Counted from the stretch's first letter, positions 9,495 through 17,031 are shown. The stretch: 64,000 nucleotides of DNA from Palsa-601 sp963801185 (GCA_963801185.1 CAWDDW010000001.1:496001-560000); one strand, 5' to 3'. Notes: generated by a model from the letters alone, not told the origin. Numbers and translations are program-made.

Positions 9495-9508
9495 GGCGTT
9501 ACAGGGTG
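9495..9508. repeat. Left 14-bp target-site duplication
   Basis: The 14 nt ggcgttacagggtg lie immediately outside the left terminal inverted repeat and are repeated exactly, in the same orientation, immediately outside the right one (28830-28843). The first 11 nt equal the 3' end of tRNA-Val read from the opposite strand. A 14-15-bp duplication at a tRNA 3' end is what characterised casposases produce. Confidence 0.85.
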
Positions 9509-9721
9509 GGGAGAGAGGGACCAAGGGCCGCGAGAGGGGCCAAAGACCGGGGACAGGCCGCCGGGGGCGGCGCCCCGGAGGCGGCCGCGGCACCGGGAAG
9601 GGCCAGGCCAGGCGGCAAAGACCGGGGACACGGCCCGGAGGGCCAGGGACCGGCCGGGCCGGCAACCAGGGCGAGGGCGCTGAGGGCAGCGCCCCGAAGG
9701 CCGGCCGGACGGGGCGGAGGG
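9509..9721 (+). repeat. Left terminal inverted repeat (213 bp)
   Basis: Read base by base, 9509-9721 is the exact reverse complement of 28617-28829; similarity stops at both inner ends. It begins gggagagaggg and is very G/C-rich. A 15-nt direct repeat (caaagaccggggaca) occurs twice inside it at 9541-9555 and 9616-9630, possible paired Cas1 or replication-protein binding sites. Open frames across it on both strands are compositional artefacts. Confidence 0.95.
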
Positions 9722-9765
9722 CTTAGGGGCTGGCTGTTGTTCCACCTGCCCGCAACGAGCAATCG

Positions 9766-10386
9766 TCAGGGCTGTACGTAGCTTCTCGTGTCACGCACAA
9801 GCTGATAATCGGCCTCTTCCAAATAGTGCCCCCAGATCGGCTCACTCGGCACGCGAAGTCTCTTCCGCAGGACCTGCCAGCATGCAACCTCAACTCGGGG
9901 CGCACCCCAAGCCCTCTTGAGCTGACACACTGCCTCAAGTGCCGGTACGAGATCGGTGTCGGTTGAAACGACGATTCCGACGTCGTAGTTCCTCCTGGCT
10001 CCGTTGAACACGAGGTCAACGGCGAGAGCCACATCGACGCCTTTCTCCTCGGCACGCTGCTTCGGCCACGATTTCGGATAACGCAGCGGCCGATCAAATA
10101 CCTTTGCACCGGAAGCCTCCCAAGCTGCTCGCTGACGGAGGTACGCCGCATTGGACTTCGGCTCCCGATCCGCCGACGGAATGCCCGTGTAGATCCGACA
10201 TTCGTCGACTATCCGAGTCTTGCCCGGCGAAGCGGCTCCCCGCTCAACGAGCACCGTGGCGAGCTTGATGGGGTCAATCTGGCCGTACGACGACGGATCA
10301 GATTCGGTGTAAAACGCTCGTCGAGTGTCCCTGTAGAGATTCTGGCTGTCGATAAACGTCCAGACGCGCTCAACGGCCAGTGTCAA
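9766..10386 (-). CDS. NYN-domain ribonuclease-like protein
   Basis: This 206-aa NYN/PIN-like protein has acidic active-site residues at the expected places: WTFIDSQNL near the N-terminus (Asp), EEKGVDVALAVDLV in the middle (two Asp) and VVSTDTDLVPAL (Asp pair) before the last helices. NYN proteins are metal-dependent ribonucleases, and several act in RNA processing or defence. The start is TTG 10386, five nt after GGGGTGA. It is the first gene inside the left repeat, transcribed outward, with a terminator-like hairpin directly in front of it. Probably cargo or an abortive-type function; the target RNA is unknown. Confidence 0.85.
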   Translation of the reverse strand: MTLAVERVWTFIDSQNLYRDTRRAFYTESDPSSYGQIDPIKLATVLVERGAASPGKTRIVDECRIYTGIPSADREPKSNAAYLRQRAAWEASGAKVFDRPLRYPKSWPKQRAEEKGVDVALAVDLVFNGARRNYDVGIVVSTDTDLVPALEAVCQLKRAWGAPRVEVACWQVLRKRLRVPSEPIWGHYLEEADYQLVRDTRSYVQP

Positions 10387-10396
10387 TGGTCACCCC

Positions 10397-10437
10397 AAAA
10401 GAAAAGCCCCGCCAGTTCACCGAGGTGAACGGCGGGG
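10397..10437 (-). terminator. Intrinsic terminator or attenuator ahead of the NYN gene
   Basis: On the minus strand a 7+7-bp stem (ccccgcc/ggcgggg plus gttcacc/ggtgaac, with one bulged base) is followed by CTTTTCTTTT, a good intrinsic terminator. It ends only about 10 nt before the NYN start codon, so it either shields the gene from read-through or attenuates its own leader transcript. Confidence 0.7.
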
Positions 10438-10529
10438 AGGATTGCAACTAAGTATACCGAAGGCCCCAGCTGCATTCTACGCCCTCTGAACAGGGCATTC
10501 GCTCGCAATCGCCGCATCCCACAGTCTGC

Positions 10530-10963
10530 CTTCCTAAGGCCCCCCTTCTCTGCCTCCTCAAGCCCCCCCTTCTCCGGGTCCCCAAGCCCCCCTTCTCTGC
10601 CTCCCCAAGCCCCCCTTCTCTGCCTCCTCAAGCCCCCCTTCTCTGCCTCCTCAAGCCCCCCCTTCTCTGCCTCCTCAAGCCCCCCCTTCTCCGGGTCCCC
10701 AAGCCCCCCTTCTCTGCCTCCCCAAGCCCCCCCTTCTCCGGGTCCTCAAGCCCCCCTTCTCCGGGTCCTCAAGCCGCCCCTTCTCTGCCTCCCCAAGCCC
10801 CCCCTTCTCCGGGTCCTCAAGCCCCCCTTCTCCGGGTCCTCAAGCCGCCCCTTCTCCGGGTCCTCAAGCCCCCCCTTCTCCGGGTCCTCAAGCCCCCCTT
10901 CTCTGCCTCCCCAAGGCCCCCTTCTCCGGGTCCTCAAGCCCTCCTTCTCCGGGTCCTCAAGCC
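10530..10963. repeat. Tandem array of 18 C-rich 22-23-bp units
   Basis: About 18 head-to-tail units share the core caag-C(5-7)-ttct and end in one of two alternative 9-10-nt segments, ctccgggtcc (type A) or ctctgcctcc (type B). Read along the plus strand the order is B A B B B B A B A A B A A A A B A A. Length varies through the C run. There are no unique spacers, so it is not a CRISPR array. Read on the minus strand, type-A units would encode EDPEKGG repeats, but C-run slippage breaks the frame. The C runs on one strand could form G-quadruplexes on the other. The remaining sequence from 10438 to 11024 shows no gene. Confidence 0.9.
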
Positions 10964-11024
10964 TCAGGTCCGCACCATCCGTCAAGACGTGCGAGTTCAG
11001 CGTCAAGGCGCTTGAGACCAGTCG

Positions 11025-11870
11025 CTATGTCCGGCGGCGTCTGCCCGCCTCCCACCACTGCTCTCCGAAGTTCTTTCGGTAGTTGAGACAGTGCGTCGGC
11101 ACCTCCGTCGCCACCAGAAGATCCGAGCAGTCAGGGAATCCGGCCGACAAGAAACTGGGCCGGACGCACGCCCGGGCTGCGTCGAGTTCTTGCCGAGGAG
11201 CGGTGCGGGCAAGCATCTCCTTGGGGGCCAGACTGAGCGCTTCCCACGCAGCTTCTCCTAGAGCCTCCATCCTGAACGAACCATCAGGACGCTGCGACAC
11301 GAGACCGAGCGACCGTCCGTCGGCTGGCAATGGCAAGAAGTCGGGCTGACCGCTTCGCCCAGCGGCCTCGTGGAAAGTCGGCCCGGAAACAACTTCCATC
11401 GTGGCTAGAGAGTCGAGTCTGAGGCTTCGGCCCAGCATCGCCTCGGCGAGCGCCTGCTGGAACGCCACATCGTTGAGGTCTGGCACGGCTGGGTCCTTTT
11501 GCTTCACCTGCTGGCGTGCCGCAAGGCGCTCCGCTGTGCGCCGTTCGACCCGGTAGTGCTCTCGGAATGCCCATCGAAGCCCATCTGTGCCAATCGGTGC
11601 CCCGCGTCCCCAGGCGATGAGAACTGCTCGGTGGAGCTTGCGCAGGTAGTTCGGCTCGTCCTTGGCTCGTTCCACCATCGCCACCACGAGGGCTGAGTCC
11701 TCTGCGTAGTGGGCGATTCTGTGGCGCCCGCCACTGCCGCGTCCGCCTCCGATTACGACGAGAACGCCGGGATCTCGAAGCTCACGCACCACGCCCGGCG
11801 ACGTCTTGATACCGAATCGCCGCTCGACCTCGTTGCAAAGATCCTGGTCGACGTCGGTCGCTGCAGGCAC
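11025..11870 (-). CDS. Unrecognised 281-aa protein, possible winged-helix N-terminus
   Basis: I do not recognise this family. The start is GTG 11870 after GGTGAGAAA. The N-terminal 50 residues (NEVERRFGIKTSPGVVRELR, then DPGVLVVIGGGRGSGGRHR) look like a winged helix-turn-helix with a glycine-rich wing. The middle is helical and charged (ERRTAERLAARQQVKQKD). The C-terminal half is soluble without cysteine motifs. It is divergent from the replication operon, sharing a 71-nt intergenic region with a palindrome, so it could be the element's transcriptional regulator; this is inference from position only. Confidence 0.6.
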   Translation of the reverse strand: MPAATDVDQDLCNEVERRFGIKTSPGVVRELRDPGVLVVIGGGRGSGGRHRIAHYAEDSALVVAMVERAKDEPNYLRKLHRAVLIAWGRGAPIGTDGLRWAFREHYRVERRTAERLAARQQVKQKDPAVPDLNDVAFQQALAEAMLGRSLRLDSLATMEVVSGPTFHEAAGRSGQPDFLPLPADGRSLGLVSQRPDGSFRMEALGEAAWEALSLAPKEMLARTAPRQELDAARACVRPSFLSAGFPDCSDLLVATEVPTHCLNYRKNFGEQWWEAGRRRRT

Positions 11871-11926
11871 TTTCTCACCCTACCGAAACCTTCGGCCAGA
11901 AAGTCACACGACCTCGCAGCACACCT

Positions 11927-11942
11927 CGACATGCTCATGTCG
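11927..11942. promoter_or_regulatory. Palindromic operator candidate over the operon start
   Basis: cgacatg-ct-catgtcg is a perfect 7-bp inverted repeat with a 2-nt centre. Its last base is the first base of the GTG start codon of the first operon gene. It lies in the 71-nt divergent intergenic region. A 14-nt motif, ccgaaaccttcggc, occurs at 11883-11896 and again at 12073-12086 inside the first gene. Both could be binding sites for the ribbon-helix-helix-like first gene product or the divergent protein. Confidence 0.5.
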
Positions 11943-12259
11943 TGCTGAACCCGAAGGTCGCCGTACCGGTTGTCATCGACGACGCCATCCGCGCCGAGGC
12001 GGAGCGCACCGGCTTGCGCAGGCACGAGGTGCTTGAGGACTGGTTCGTTCAGACTTGGCCGGATTACGTCGCCCGAAACCTTCGGCAGGACCTAGCAAGC
12101 AGGGCGGGAGTCATCGACGTCGCCGCTTCCCGATACAACCGCGCCCCGGGGTTGCTCCCCCGGGGCGCTAGAGACGACCTGGATTCCACGCCCGTCGTCG
12201 AGCTGAACTCTACCGCTCGACGCCTGACCGAAGGCGCGAGCGGTGGCCAAGCGACATAA
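11942..12259 (+). CDS. Small ribbon-helix-helix-like protein, first gene of operon
   Basis: This 105-aa protein has a GTG start. Residues about 5-40 (KVAVPVVIDDAIRAEAERTG followed by LRRHEVLEDWF) have the strand-helix-helix spacing of ribbon-helix-helix DNA-binding proteins; the rest is unrecognised. The gene opens an eight-gene set in which nearly every stop overlaps the next start. A palindrome overlaps its start codon, suggesting autoregulation, and an 11-bp perfect GC stem lies within its coding sequence. It may set operon expression or mark the replication origin. The assignment rests on pattern, not on a confident family match. Confidence 0.6.
   Translation: MLNPKVAVPVVIDDAIRAEAERTGLRRHEVLEDWFVQTWPDYVARNLRQDLASRAGVIDVAASRYNRAPGLLPRGARDDLDSTPVVELNSTARRLTEGASGGQAT
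12141..12168. other. Perfect 11-bp GC hairpin inside the first operon gene
   Basis: gcgccccgggg-ttgctc-ccccggggcgc is an uninterrupted 11-bp stem with a 6-nt loop, far stronger than codon constraint requires. There is no U-tract. It could pause polymerase, attenuate expression of the downstream polymerase genes or be part of an origin. Confidence 0.55.
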
Positions 12260-12830
12260 GCCTGACCCGCTTCCTCGCGATCTTCGCGGTCAAGCCGACC
12301 GACTGGCCTTCCCTCGGCGGCAACCGCCCGACTCGCTAATCGCTCAGGCGCGCCGGGGTGTTCTAACCCGAGGCAATACGCTGCCGCGCACGCAAGGCAG
12401 GCAGGCCGCCAACGCCGCCATCTACCGCAAGCGTGCTGGTCGCCACCCAGAGCTGACAGCTCGCCAGGCGGCAGGCCATGAGGCGCCAGGCGACGTGCTG
12501 CCCACCGTCTCCTTCTTCGCTCAGCTCGGCACTGGACCCACCGTTCTTGCCGCCGTCACGGTCAGTCGCAGCGACGTCCGCCGAGTGGCTCGCTATCTCG
12601 GGCTCGTCGGCCAGCTGTCCGAGAACCGGATCTCGCCCGACGCCTTCGAACGCCGGGTTGCGAGCTGGCGACCCGTCACGATCCTTGACCCTCCTGGCTT
12701 TCGCGGGCGGGTCAGGTTTTTCAGCGACCCACAAGCGGCGCAGCTCCTCTCCGAGATCGAACGGGGCGAAGAACGCGAGTCCTGGATCGACTCGGGGCGC
12801 AAGCGCCCGTCTCCCAGGAGACGCCGATGA
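12243..12830 (+). CDS. Unrecognised basic protein of the casposon operon
   Basis: This 195-aa protein has a GTG start and overlaps the end of the preceding gene by 17 nt. It is strongly basic at both ends (start MAKRHKPDPLPRDLR, end SGRKRPSPRRRR). The centre contains VSRSDVRRVARYLGLVGQLSENRISPDAFERRVASW, a helix-rich stretch that could be a small HTH or homeodomain-like fold. No family is recognised. Charge and position directly upstream of an ATPase and a DNA polymerase suggest a nucleic-acid-binding replication accessory, but that is inference. Confidence 0.6.
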   Translation: MAKRHKPDPLPRDLRGQADRLAFPRRQPPDSLIAQARRGVLTRGNTLPRTQGRQAANAAIYRKRAGRHPELTARQAAGHEAPGDVLPTVSFFAQLGTGPTVLAAVTVSRSDVRRVARYLGLVGQLSENRISPDAFERRVASWRPVTILDPPGFRGRVRFFSDPQAAQLLSEIERGEERESWIDSGRKRPSPRRRR

Positions 12831-13189
12831 GCGGCGCCCGCCATGCCTGCGTGCTCTGCGTGCCCGGACAGGGGCACCACCCGACGCGGCGACCCTCCGC
12901 TAGCGAGCCCTACTACGACTCCGCCTTGCGGCTCTGGCTCTGCTCGGTGCCGCCGCACAACCACCACGCGAGAGTGCACGAAGCGCTCCGGTCTCTCGAC
13001 CTCGACCTGCGGCCCGAGGGAATGGACCCGCTCACGTACCGGATCCGGGTACTCGGCGCCCACGCAGGGGTCTTCGCCGATGCTGGCGCTGCCTTCGCGG
13101 TTGCGGACGCGGCAGCGTCCCGTGCTCTCCAGGCACTGTTGCTCGAAGTTGCCGATGCGCTCCCTCCGAACGAGGAGCGAGTCGCGTGA
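12827..13189 (+). CDS. Small Cys/His protein of the casposon operon
   Basis: This 120-aa protein has a start overlapping the previous stop (ATGA). The N-terminal half holds possible zinc ligands: CVLC near residue 8, GHH near 16, LC near 39 and HNHH near 44. The pattern is loosely reminiscent of a degraded HNH/treble-clef fold, and casposons often encode HNH nucleases, but the spacing does not let me call one. The C-terminal half is an alanine-rich helix ending in the overlap with the ATPase start. Function unknown; translational coupling argues for a joint role with the ATPase and polymerase. Confidence 0.6.
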   Translation: MSGARHACVLCVPGQGHHPTRRPSASEPYYDSALRLWLCSVPPHNHHARVHEALRSLDLDLRPEGMDPLTYRIRVLGAHAGVFADAGAAFAVADAAASRALQALLLEVADALPPNEERVA

Positions 13190-14076
13190 CCCTCGTCAAC
13201 GCGCACGACCGGGCGCTGCAGCTGCTCCAGCGACTTAGCGACCGGGGGCCGACCACGCCCGTCTCGACCGGGCTCGGACCGCTCGACGACGTCCTCGGTG
13301 GCGGCTTTCGACCGGGTCTCGCCATCTGTGGCGGGATCCCGGGCGTCGGCAAGACCGCCTTCGGACTCCAGCTCACGCTCAGGGCGGCGCGAGATGACAC
13401 CCCGGCCGTGTACCTGAGTGCCGAGCAGCGACCCGACGAGCTGCTTGCTCGCCTGCTCGCCGCCGAGGTCCGCCGTCCAGTCTCGGCGTTGCTCGACGGC
13501 GACCCGGGCGTCATCGCGGCGGCGTTCGAGGCCGTGGACCGGATGCCGCTTCATCTCGTCTACGTCGAGGGCGACCCACCGTCGCCAGGCGGGTCGGTCA
13601 AGGCGCTCGCCAAGGTGATCGACGAGGTCTCCCAACTCCAGGGTTCTGCTCCCTTTGCGTGCGTCGATTACCTGCAGAAGCTCTCGGCCGGCGGTCCAAA
13701 CGGCAAGGACGACATTCGGGTGGCGATCGGCAAGGTCTCGGCCGCGCTCTCCGCGCTCGTGCGCGAGAGCGGGATCTCGCTGCTCGCCATCAGCTCGCTC
13801 AACCGGGCGAGCTACAAGGAGCGGCCGTCGCTCGAATCTTTCAAGGAGACGGGCAACATCGAGTTCGACGCCGACCTGGCGATGATCCTCAAGCGCCCTG
13901 AGCCGGTGAAGGACGGTGCCGAGGACACGACCCCAGCCCTCAGCTCATGGCACCTCTCTCCCGTCGAGCTGTGGATCGTGAAGAACCGGATCGGCCCGGT
14001 CCCTGCTGAGCCGATAGCGCTCCTCTTCGACGGCGCTCTCGGGTCCTTTCGAGCACCGGAGGGCGAGTCGCGATGA
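13186..14076 (+). CDS. DnaB/RecA-fold replicative-type ATPase
   Basis: This 296-aa RecA-fold ATPase is of the DnaB C-terminal/KaiC kind. Walker A is GGIPGVGKTA (residues about 49-58), followed by VYLSAEQRPDELLARLLA as in DnaB H1a, Walker B FACVDYLQK (Asp about 161), and ISSLNRASY near 203 matching the sensor loop with its Arg. There is no DnaB N-terminal domain, so the protein is shorter than a chromosomal helicase. It overlaps both neighbours by 4 nt and precedes the PolB gene. It probably unwinds or remodels element DNA during replication, or loads the polymerase. Confidence 0.85.
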   Translation: MTLVNAHDRALQLLQRLSDRGPTTPVSTGLGPLDDVLGGGFRPGLAICGGIPGVGKTAFGLQLTLRAARDDTPAVYLSAEQRPDELLARLLAAEVRRPVSALLDGDPGVIAAAFEAVDRMPLHLVYVEGDPPSPGGSVKALAKVIDEVSQLQGSAPFACVDYLQKLSAGGPNGKDDIRVAIGKVSAALSALVRESGISLLAISSLNRASYKERPSLESFKETGNIEFDADLAMILKRPEPVKDGAEDTTPALSSWHLSPVELWIVKNRIGPVPAEPIALLFDGALGSFRAPEGESR

Positions 14077-16043
14077 CGACGCCTCCCTCGATCCTCAACT
14101 TGCAGGACTGGCCCGGGCGCGAAGGCGTGTCGGCAAAGCCGGTCCGGCCACGACCCTTCGAACGTCTCGGCGACCGGTCGGGCATCGTCTTCGTGGCAGC
14201 GGCCGAGCGCTACGCCCCCGAGGAGCAATTCGGTCTCGGCGCATATCTCTCGATCACCGGGCGGAGCGTCCTCGCTGCAGGACTCGTAGTCCCCGACGGC
14301 CGGCCGGACGTCTCCAAGCTGCTTCAGGTCTGGTGCGAGGGGCGTGCCGTCGAGACTCCGGCCGGGCCTCGACGCTGGGAGTGCCTGACTCTGCGGGAGT
14401 TCTTCGACTACCGGACGGGACTGTTCACGAAGCGGGTCTACACGAGTGCCGGATGGCTCGTGACGGCTGACCTCGGGCGGACGCTTGGCCTCGTCGCCGA
14501 AGCGTGGGCACCGACTCGGGCCACGAAGCGCAGCGACTTCTGGCGACGGGGCTTCAAGCTCTACCTGCCGACCTGGTGGAAGATCGACCAGCGCCAGGAT
14601 CGATTGGGGCGCCTGGACCCGGTTTCGCCCCACCGGCCGGCGTTACTGGTCAAAACGGTCGGCGCTCACGGTTATGTCGCTCAGTTCGATCGTGGCCAGG
14701 GCGGCGCGTTGGCGGGCAAGCGCAACCCTGACGGCACGCCCTACCGAGGCCGTCCGCTCGACGTGGTCACCGGCGGCCACGTCTTCGACGGGGTCGACTC
14801 CGGAGAGCTGGGAGACCATTTCGAAGCCTTCGGTCTCGATCGCCTCGACTTCCCGGCTGCGGTCACGCTCGACGTCGATGGCGCCGAGACGATGGCGAAC
14901 CTCGTGGAGGCGGTGCGCTCGCTCGCCCTCGCCCTCGACGAGGAGGCGGCCAAGTGGCTCACGACCTCAAGGGACCGTGCCCGAGGGTACGGCCGGGTGG
15001 ACCTCGGAGGTCTCGTCTCCCCGGCCGGGCTCGCGGCGGACATCCCACGGCGCGCACGCGTGCTTCCTCCGTTGGTCAAGTTCCAGGTCCCGACCGATCT
15101 GGAGCTGAGGTGCTGGATAGCGGCTCACCGTGGAGGATGGCTCACGGCCGAGCTGGCGGGACAAGGTCTCTTCCCGGCCGCCGACATTGACGTCCATGCG
15201 GCCTACGCCGCCTTCGCCGCCCTGCTCGGCTGGTGGCCTGTGATGACCGCGGCATCTCTCAGCCGCCGGGACGTGACGACGGAGCTGCGGGCGCTGTGCG
15301 CGGAGGCTGCCGCGGGCGACGTTTCTCGCCTGTTCGACAGGCGCACGTGGGAGCGTTTCGGCTTCACGATCTGCGAGGTCGTCTGTGACGGCGAGCCCTG
15401 GCCCGTCGAAGCGCCCGATGAGGACTACCCGCAGGGTCACTCCGGGGTGCGACCGGTGCGCTGTCCCGTCTCCCTTCCGTTCACGTGGCCGGACGTTGTG
15501 AACGCAGCGCTTCGCTCTGGTCGTGTCCCGCAGATCGTCTCGGCGACGCGCCTCGTCCCTGTGGGTCGCCAGCCCGGCCTGCGCAAGCAATACCCGCTCT
15601 ACGACGGCCTCGTGCTCTCCATCGACGAGGACCCGGCCGTCGCACTCGTGCGTCTGCGCGATGAGGCAAAGGCGCGGGATGACAAACGCCTCGCTGCCCA
15701 CCTCCGGGTCGTGGTCAACGCACTCGTCTACGGCAACCCCGTCAGGCTCGATCAGCTTCATAGAGGGATCGGGCGACGGGCGAGGATCGCCGAACAGCCG
15801 GCCGAATGGACCTTCCCACCGATCGCAGCCACGGTCACCGCAGCCTCGCGGCTCGTTCTCGGCGTCGCCGAGCACGACCTCGCCATGCACGAAATCACCG
15901 TGGCGAGCAGAGACACCGACGGCCTGCTCCTTTCCTGCTCGCCCGATCAATGGACCGACCTCGACCGAGTCCTCGCCCGTTTCGATGAGCTGGACCCGTT
16001 CGGCACCGGCACGCCTTTCTGGACGGTGCGGCGTGAGCACTGA
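14073..16043 (+). CDS. Divergent family-B DNA polymerase-like protein
   Basis: This 656-aa protein carries the three PolB palm signatures in order and spacing. Motif A is DVHAAY (Asp373 with Tyr378, as in D-x-x-S-L-Y). Motif B is RVVVNALVYGN (about 545-555, as in K-x(3)-N-S-x-Y-G, with the lysine position replaced). Motif C is RDTDG (Asp614 and Asp616). The upstream 330 residues fit a degenerate 3'-5' exonuclease domain, including a FEAFGL-type segment near 250, but the exonuclease acidic residues are not obvious. All catalytic Asp are kept, so activity is plausible. In casposons PolB copies the element; here it is the central gene of the coupled operon. A protein-primed subclass cannot be confirmed from motifs alone. 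Confidence 0.78.
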   Translation: MTTPPSILNLQDWPGREGVSAKPVRPRPFERLGDRSGIVFVAAAERYAPEEQFGLGAYLSITGRSVLAAGLVVPDGRPDVSKLLQVWCEGRAVETPAGPRRWECLTLREFFDYRTGLFTKRVYTSAGWLVTADLGRTLGLVAEAWAPTRATKRSDFWRRGFKLYLPTWWKIDQRQDRLGRLDPVSPHRPALLVKTVGAHGYVAQFDRGQGGALAGKRNPDGTPYRGRPLDVVTGGHVFDGVDSGELGDHFEAFGLDRLDFPAAVTLDVDGAETMANLVEAVRSLALALDEEAAKWLTTSRDRARGYGRVDLGGLVSPAGLAADIPRRARVLPPLVKFQVPTDLELRCWIAAHRGGWLTAELAGQGLFPAADIDVHAAYAAFAALLGWWPVMTAASLSRRDVTTELRALCAEAAAGDVSRLFDRRTWERFGFTICEVVCDGEPWPVEAPDEDYPQGHSGVRPVRCPVSLPFTWPDVVNAALRSGRVPQIVSATRLVPVGRQPGLRKQYPLYDGLVLSIDEDPAVALVRLRDEAKARDDKRLAAHLRVVVNALVYGNPVRLDQLHRGIGRRARIAEQPAEWTFPPIAATVTAASRLVLGVAEHDLAMHEITVASRDTDGLLLSCSPDQWTDLDRVLARFDELDPFGTGTPFWTVRREH

Positions 16044-17031
16044 CCGGCGCCCGCTCTTCGGCCTCGTCATCGGCGTCAAGCGATACGACCTCGCAACGCT
16101 CGACGACGCCGGGGACCTCCTCGAAGTGGTCGAGGCGACGGAGCACGCTCTCGGCGGGTCGGTCGTCGACCCACCGAGAATGGCCGGACACGACGAGGAC
16201 GGGAACCGGCGGTGGACCCGCGAGGTCGCCGCCGTTGGTCTCCGCCGTGATATTGCCCGGTCTCGGGGGATCCCGCTCGTGGTGCCGCTCTGGCCCTGGG
16301 AGAGAGCGGGCGAGCCACCGTTCCCGTCGATCAGCAGGGTGCAGGCGGCCACTCCGGAGACCCTCGCCGCCATCCGCCGGCGCATCGATGTGCGGCCCTT
16401 CGGGCTGTTCCTGGAGGGCCACACAAGGCGGGAGAGGGACACGGCGCCGGTCGCACTCGACCCGGGGACCGACCTCGCCGAGTACGAGGCGCTCGACTGG
16501 CGAGGGGCAGCCGGCCGACCCGCCTGCGTCGATGTCGACGTGCTCGACAACCTCGGCGGGAAGGCGCACCGCTGGCTTCGGCCAAGACCGATCGACGACC
16601 AGTCCGAGGTCGTGCTCGTTCCCGAGCTGATCCGGCGGGTCGGGAAGGCCGGCGGAGTCATCGAGGCCGAGATCGTCAGCCCTGATGCCGACACCTCCGG
16701 AGTTCGGGCGGTGTACGACGAGGGAAGGGCTGCGGACTACCTCGCGCGGCGAGCGGCCGAGATCGGCCCGCGGGCCTTCGCTCGGTTGGCGGGCATCGAT
16801 CGCAAGCAAGCCCAGCGGTTGAAAGACCGCAAGCCTGTTCGGGAGGCAACGATCCGCAGAGCGCTTCGTAGCCTCCGAGTTGGCGCTGAGACCCCGCCGT
16901 GTCCGGTCGACGGGCGCCCGGTGACAGGTGCGGGGTCCACCTACTGCTCGCCGCGATGCCGGGCCACAGCCCGCAAGCAGCGCCAGAGAGAGCGAACGAA
17001 TTCGGCACGCCGCCAGGCGGTCGCATCATGA
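16033..17031 (+). CDS. Unrecognised protein with HTH and C-terminal zinc finger
   Basis: GTG 16033 overlaps the polymerase stop by 11 nt and gives 332 aa; the open frame extends further upstream only as a shadow of the polymerase. The first 230 residues are unrecognised (an alpha/beta pattern with FGLVIGVKRYDLAT). Residues about 245-290 (AFARLAGIDRKQAQRLKD) form a helix-turn-helix, and the tail CPVDGRPVTG...YCSPRCRATARKQRQ is a small zinc finger with a basic extension. The design suggests specific DNA binding, for example an origin- or repeat-binding protein working with the polymerase. Primase activity is possible but no motif supports it. Confidence 0.65.
   Translation: MSTDRRPLFGLVIGVKRYDLATLDDAGDLLEVVEATEHALGGSVVDPPRMAGHDEDGNRRWTREVAAVGLRRDIARSRGIPLVVPLWPWERAGEPPFPSISRVQAATPETLAAIRRRIDVRPFGLFLEGHTRRERDTAPVALDPGTDLAEYEALDWRGAAGRPACVDVDVLDNLGGKAHRWLRPRPIDDQSEVVLVPELIRRVGKAGGVIEAEIVSPDADTSGVRAVYDEGRAADYLARRAAEIGPRAFARLAGIDRKQAQRLKDRKPVREATIRRALRSLRVGAETPPCPVDGRPVTGAGSTYCSPRCRATARKQRQRERTNSARRQAVAS

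Noticed and set aside
9509..9721. Several overlapping open frames in the terminal repeat on both strands
   Set aside because: Pure composition effect of extreme G/C content; no start signals, no family, and the same frames recur in the inverted copy.
10530..10963. CRISPR array reading of the tandem repeat near Cas1
   Set aside because: Units are directly abutting with no unique spacers of constant length; only two alternative segments recur. It is a plain tandem array.
14073..16043. Archaeo-eukaryotic primase or reverse transcriptase identity for the PolB-like protein
   Set aside because: The order D-x(5)-Y, N-x(3)-YGN, DTD with those distances fits PolB A-B-C; no primase HxH or reverse-transcriptase YxDD was found.
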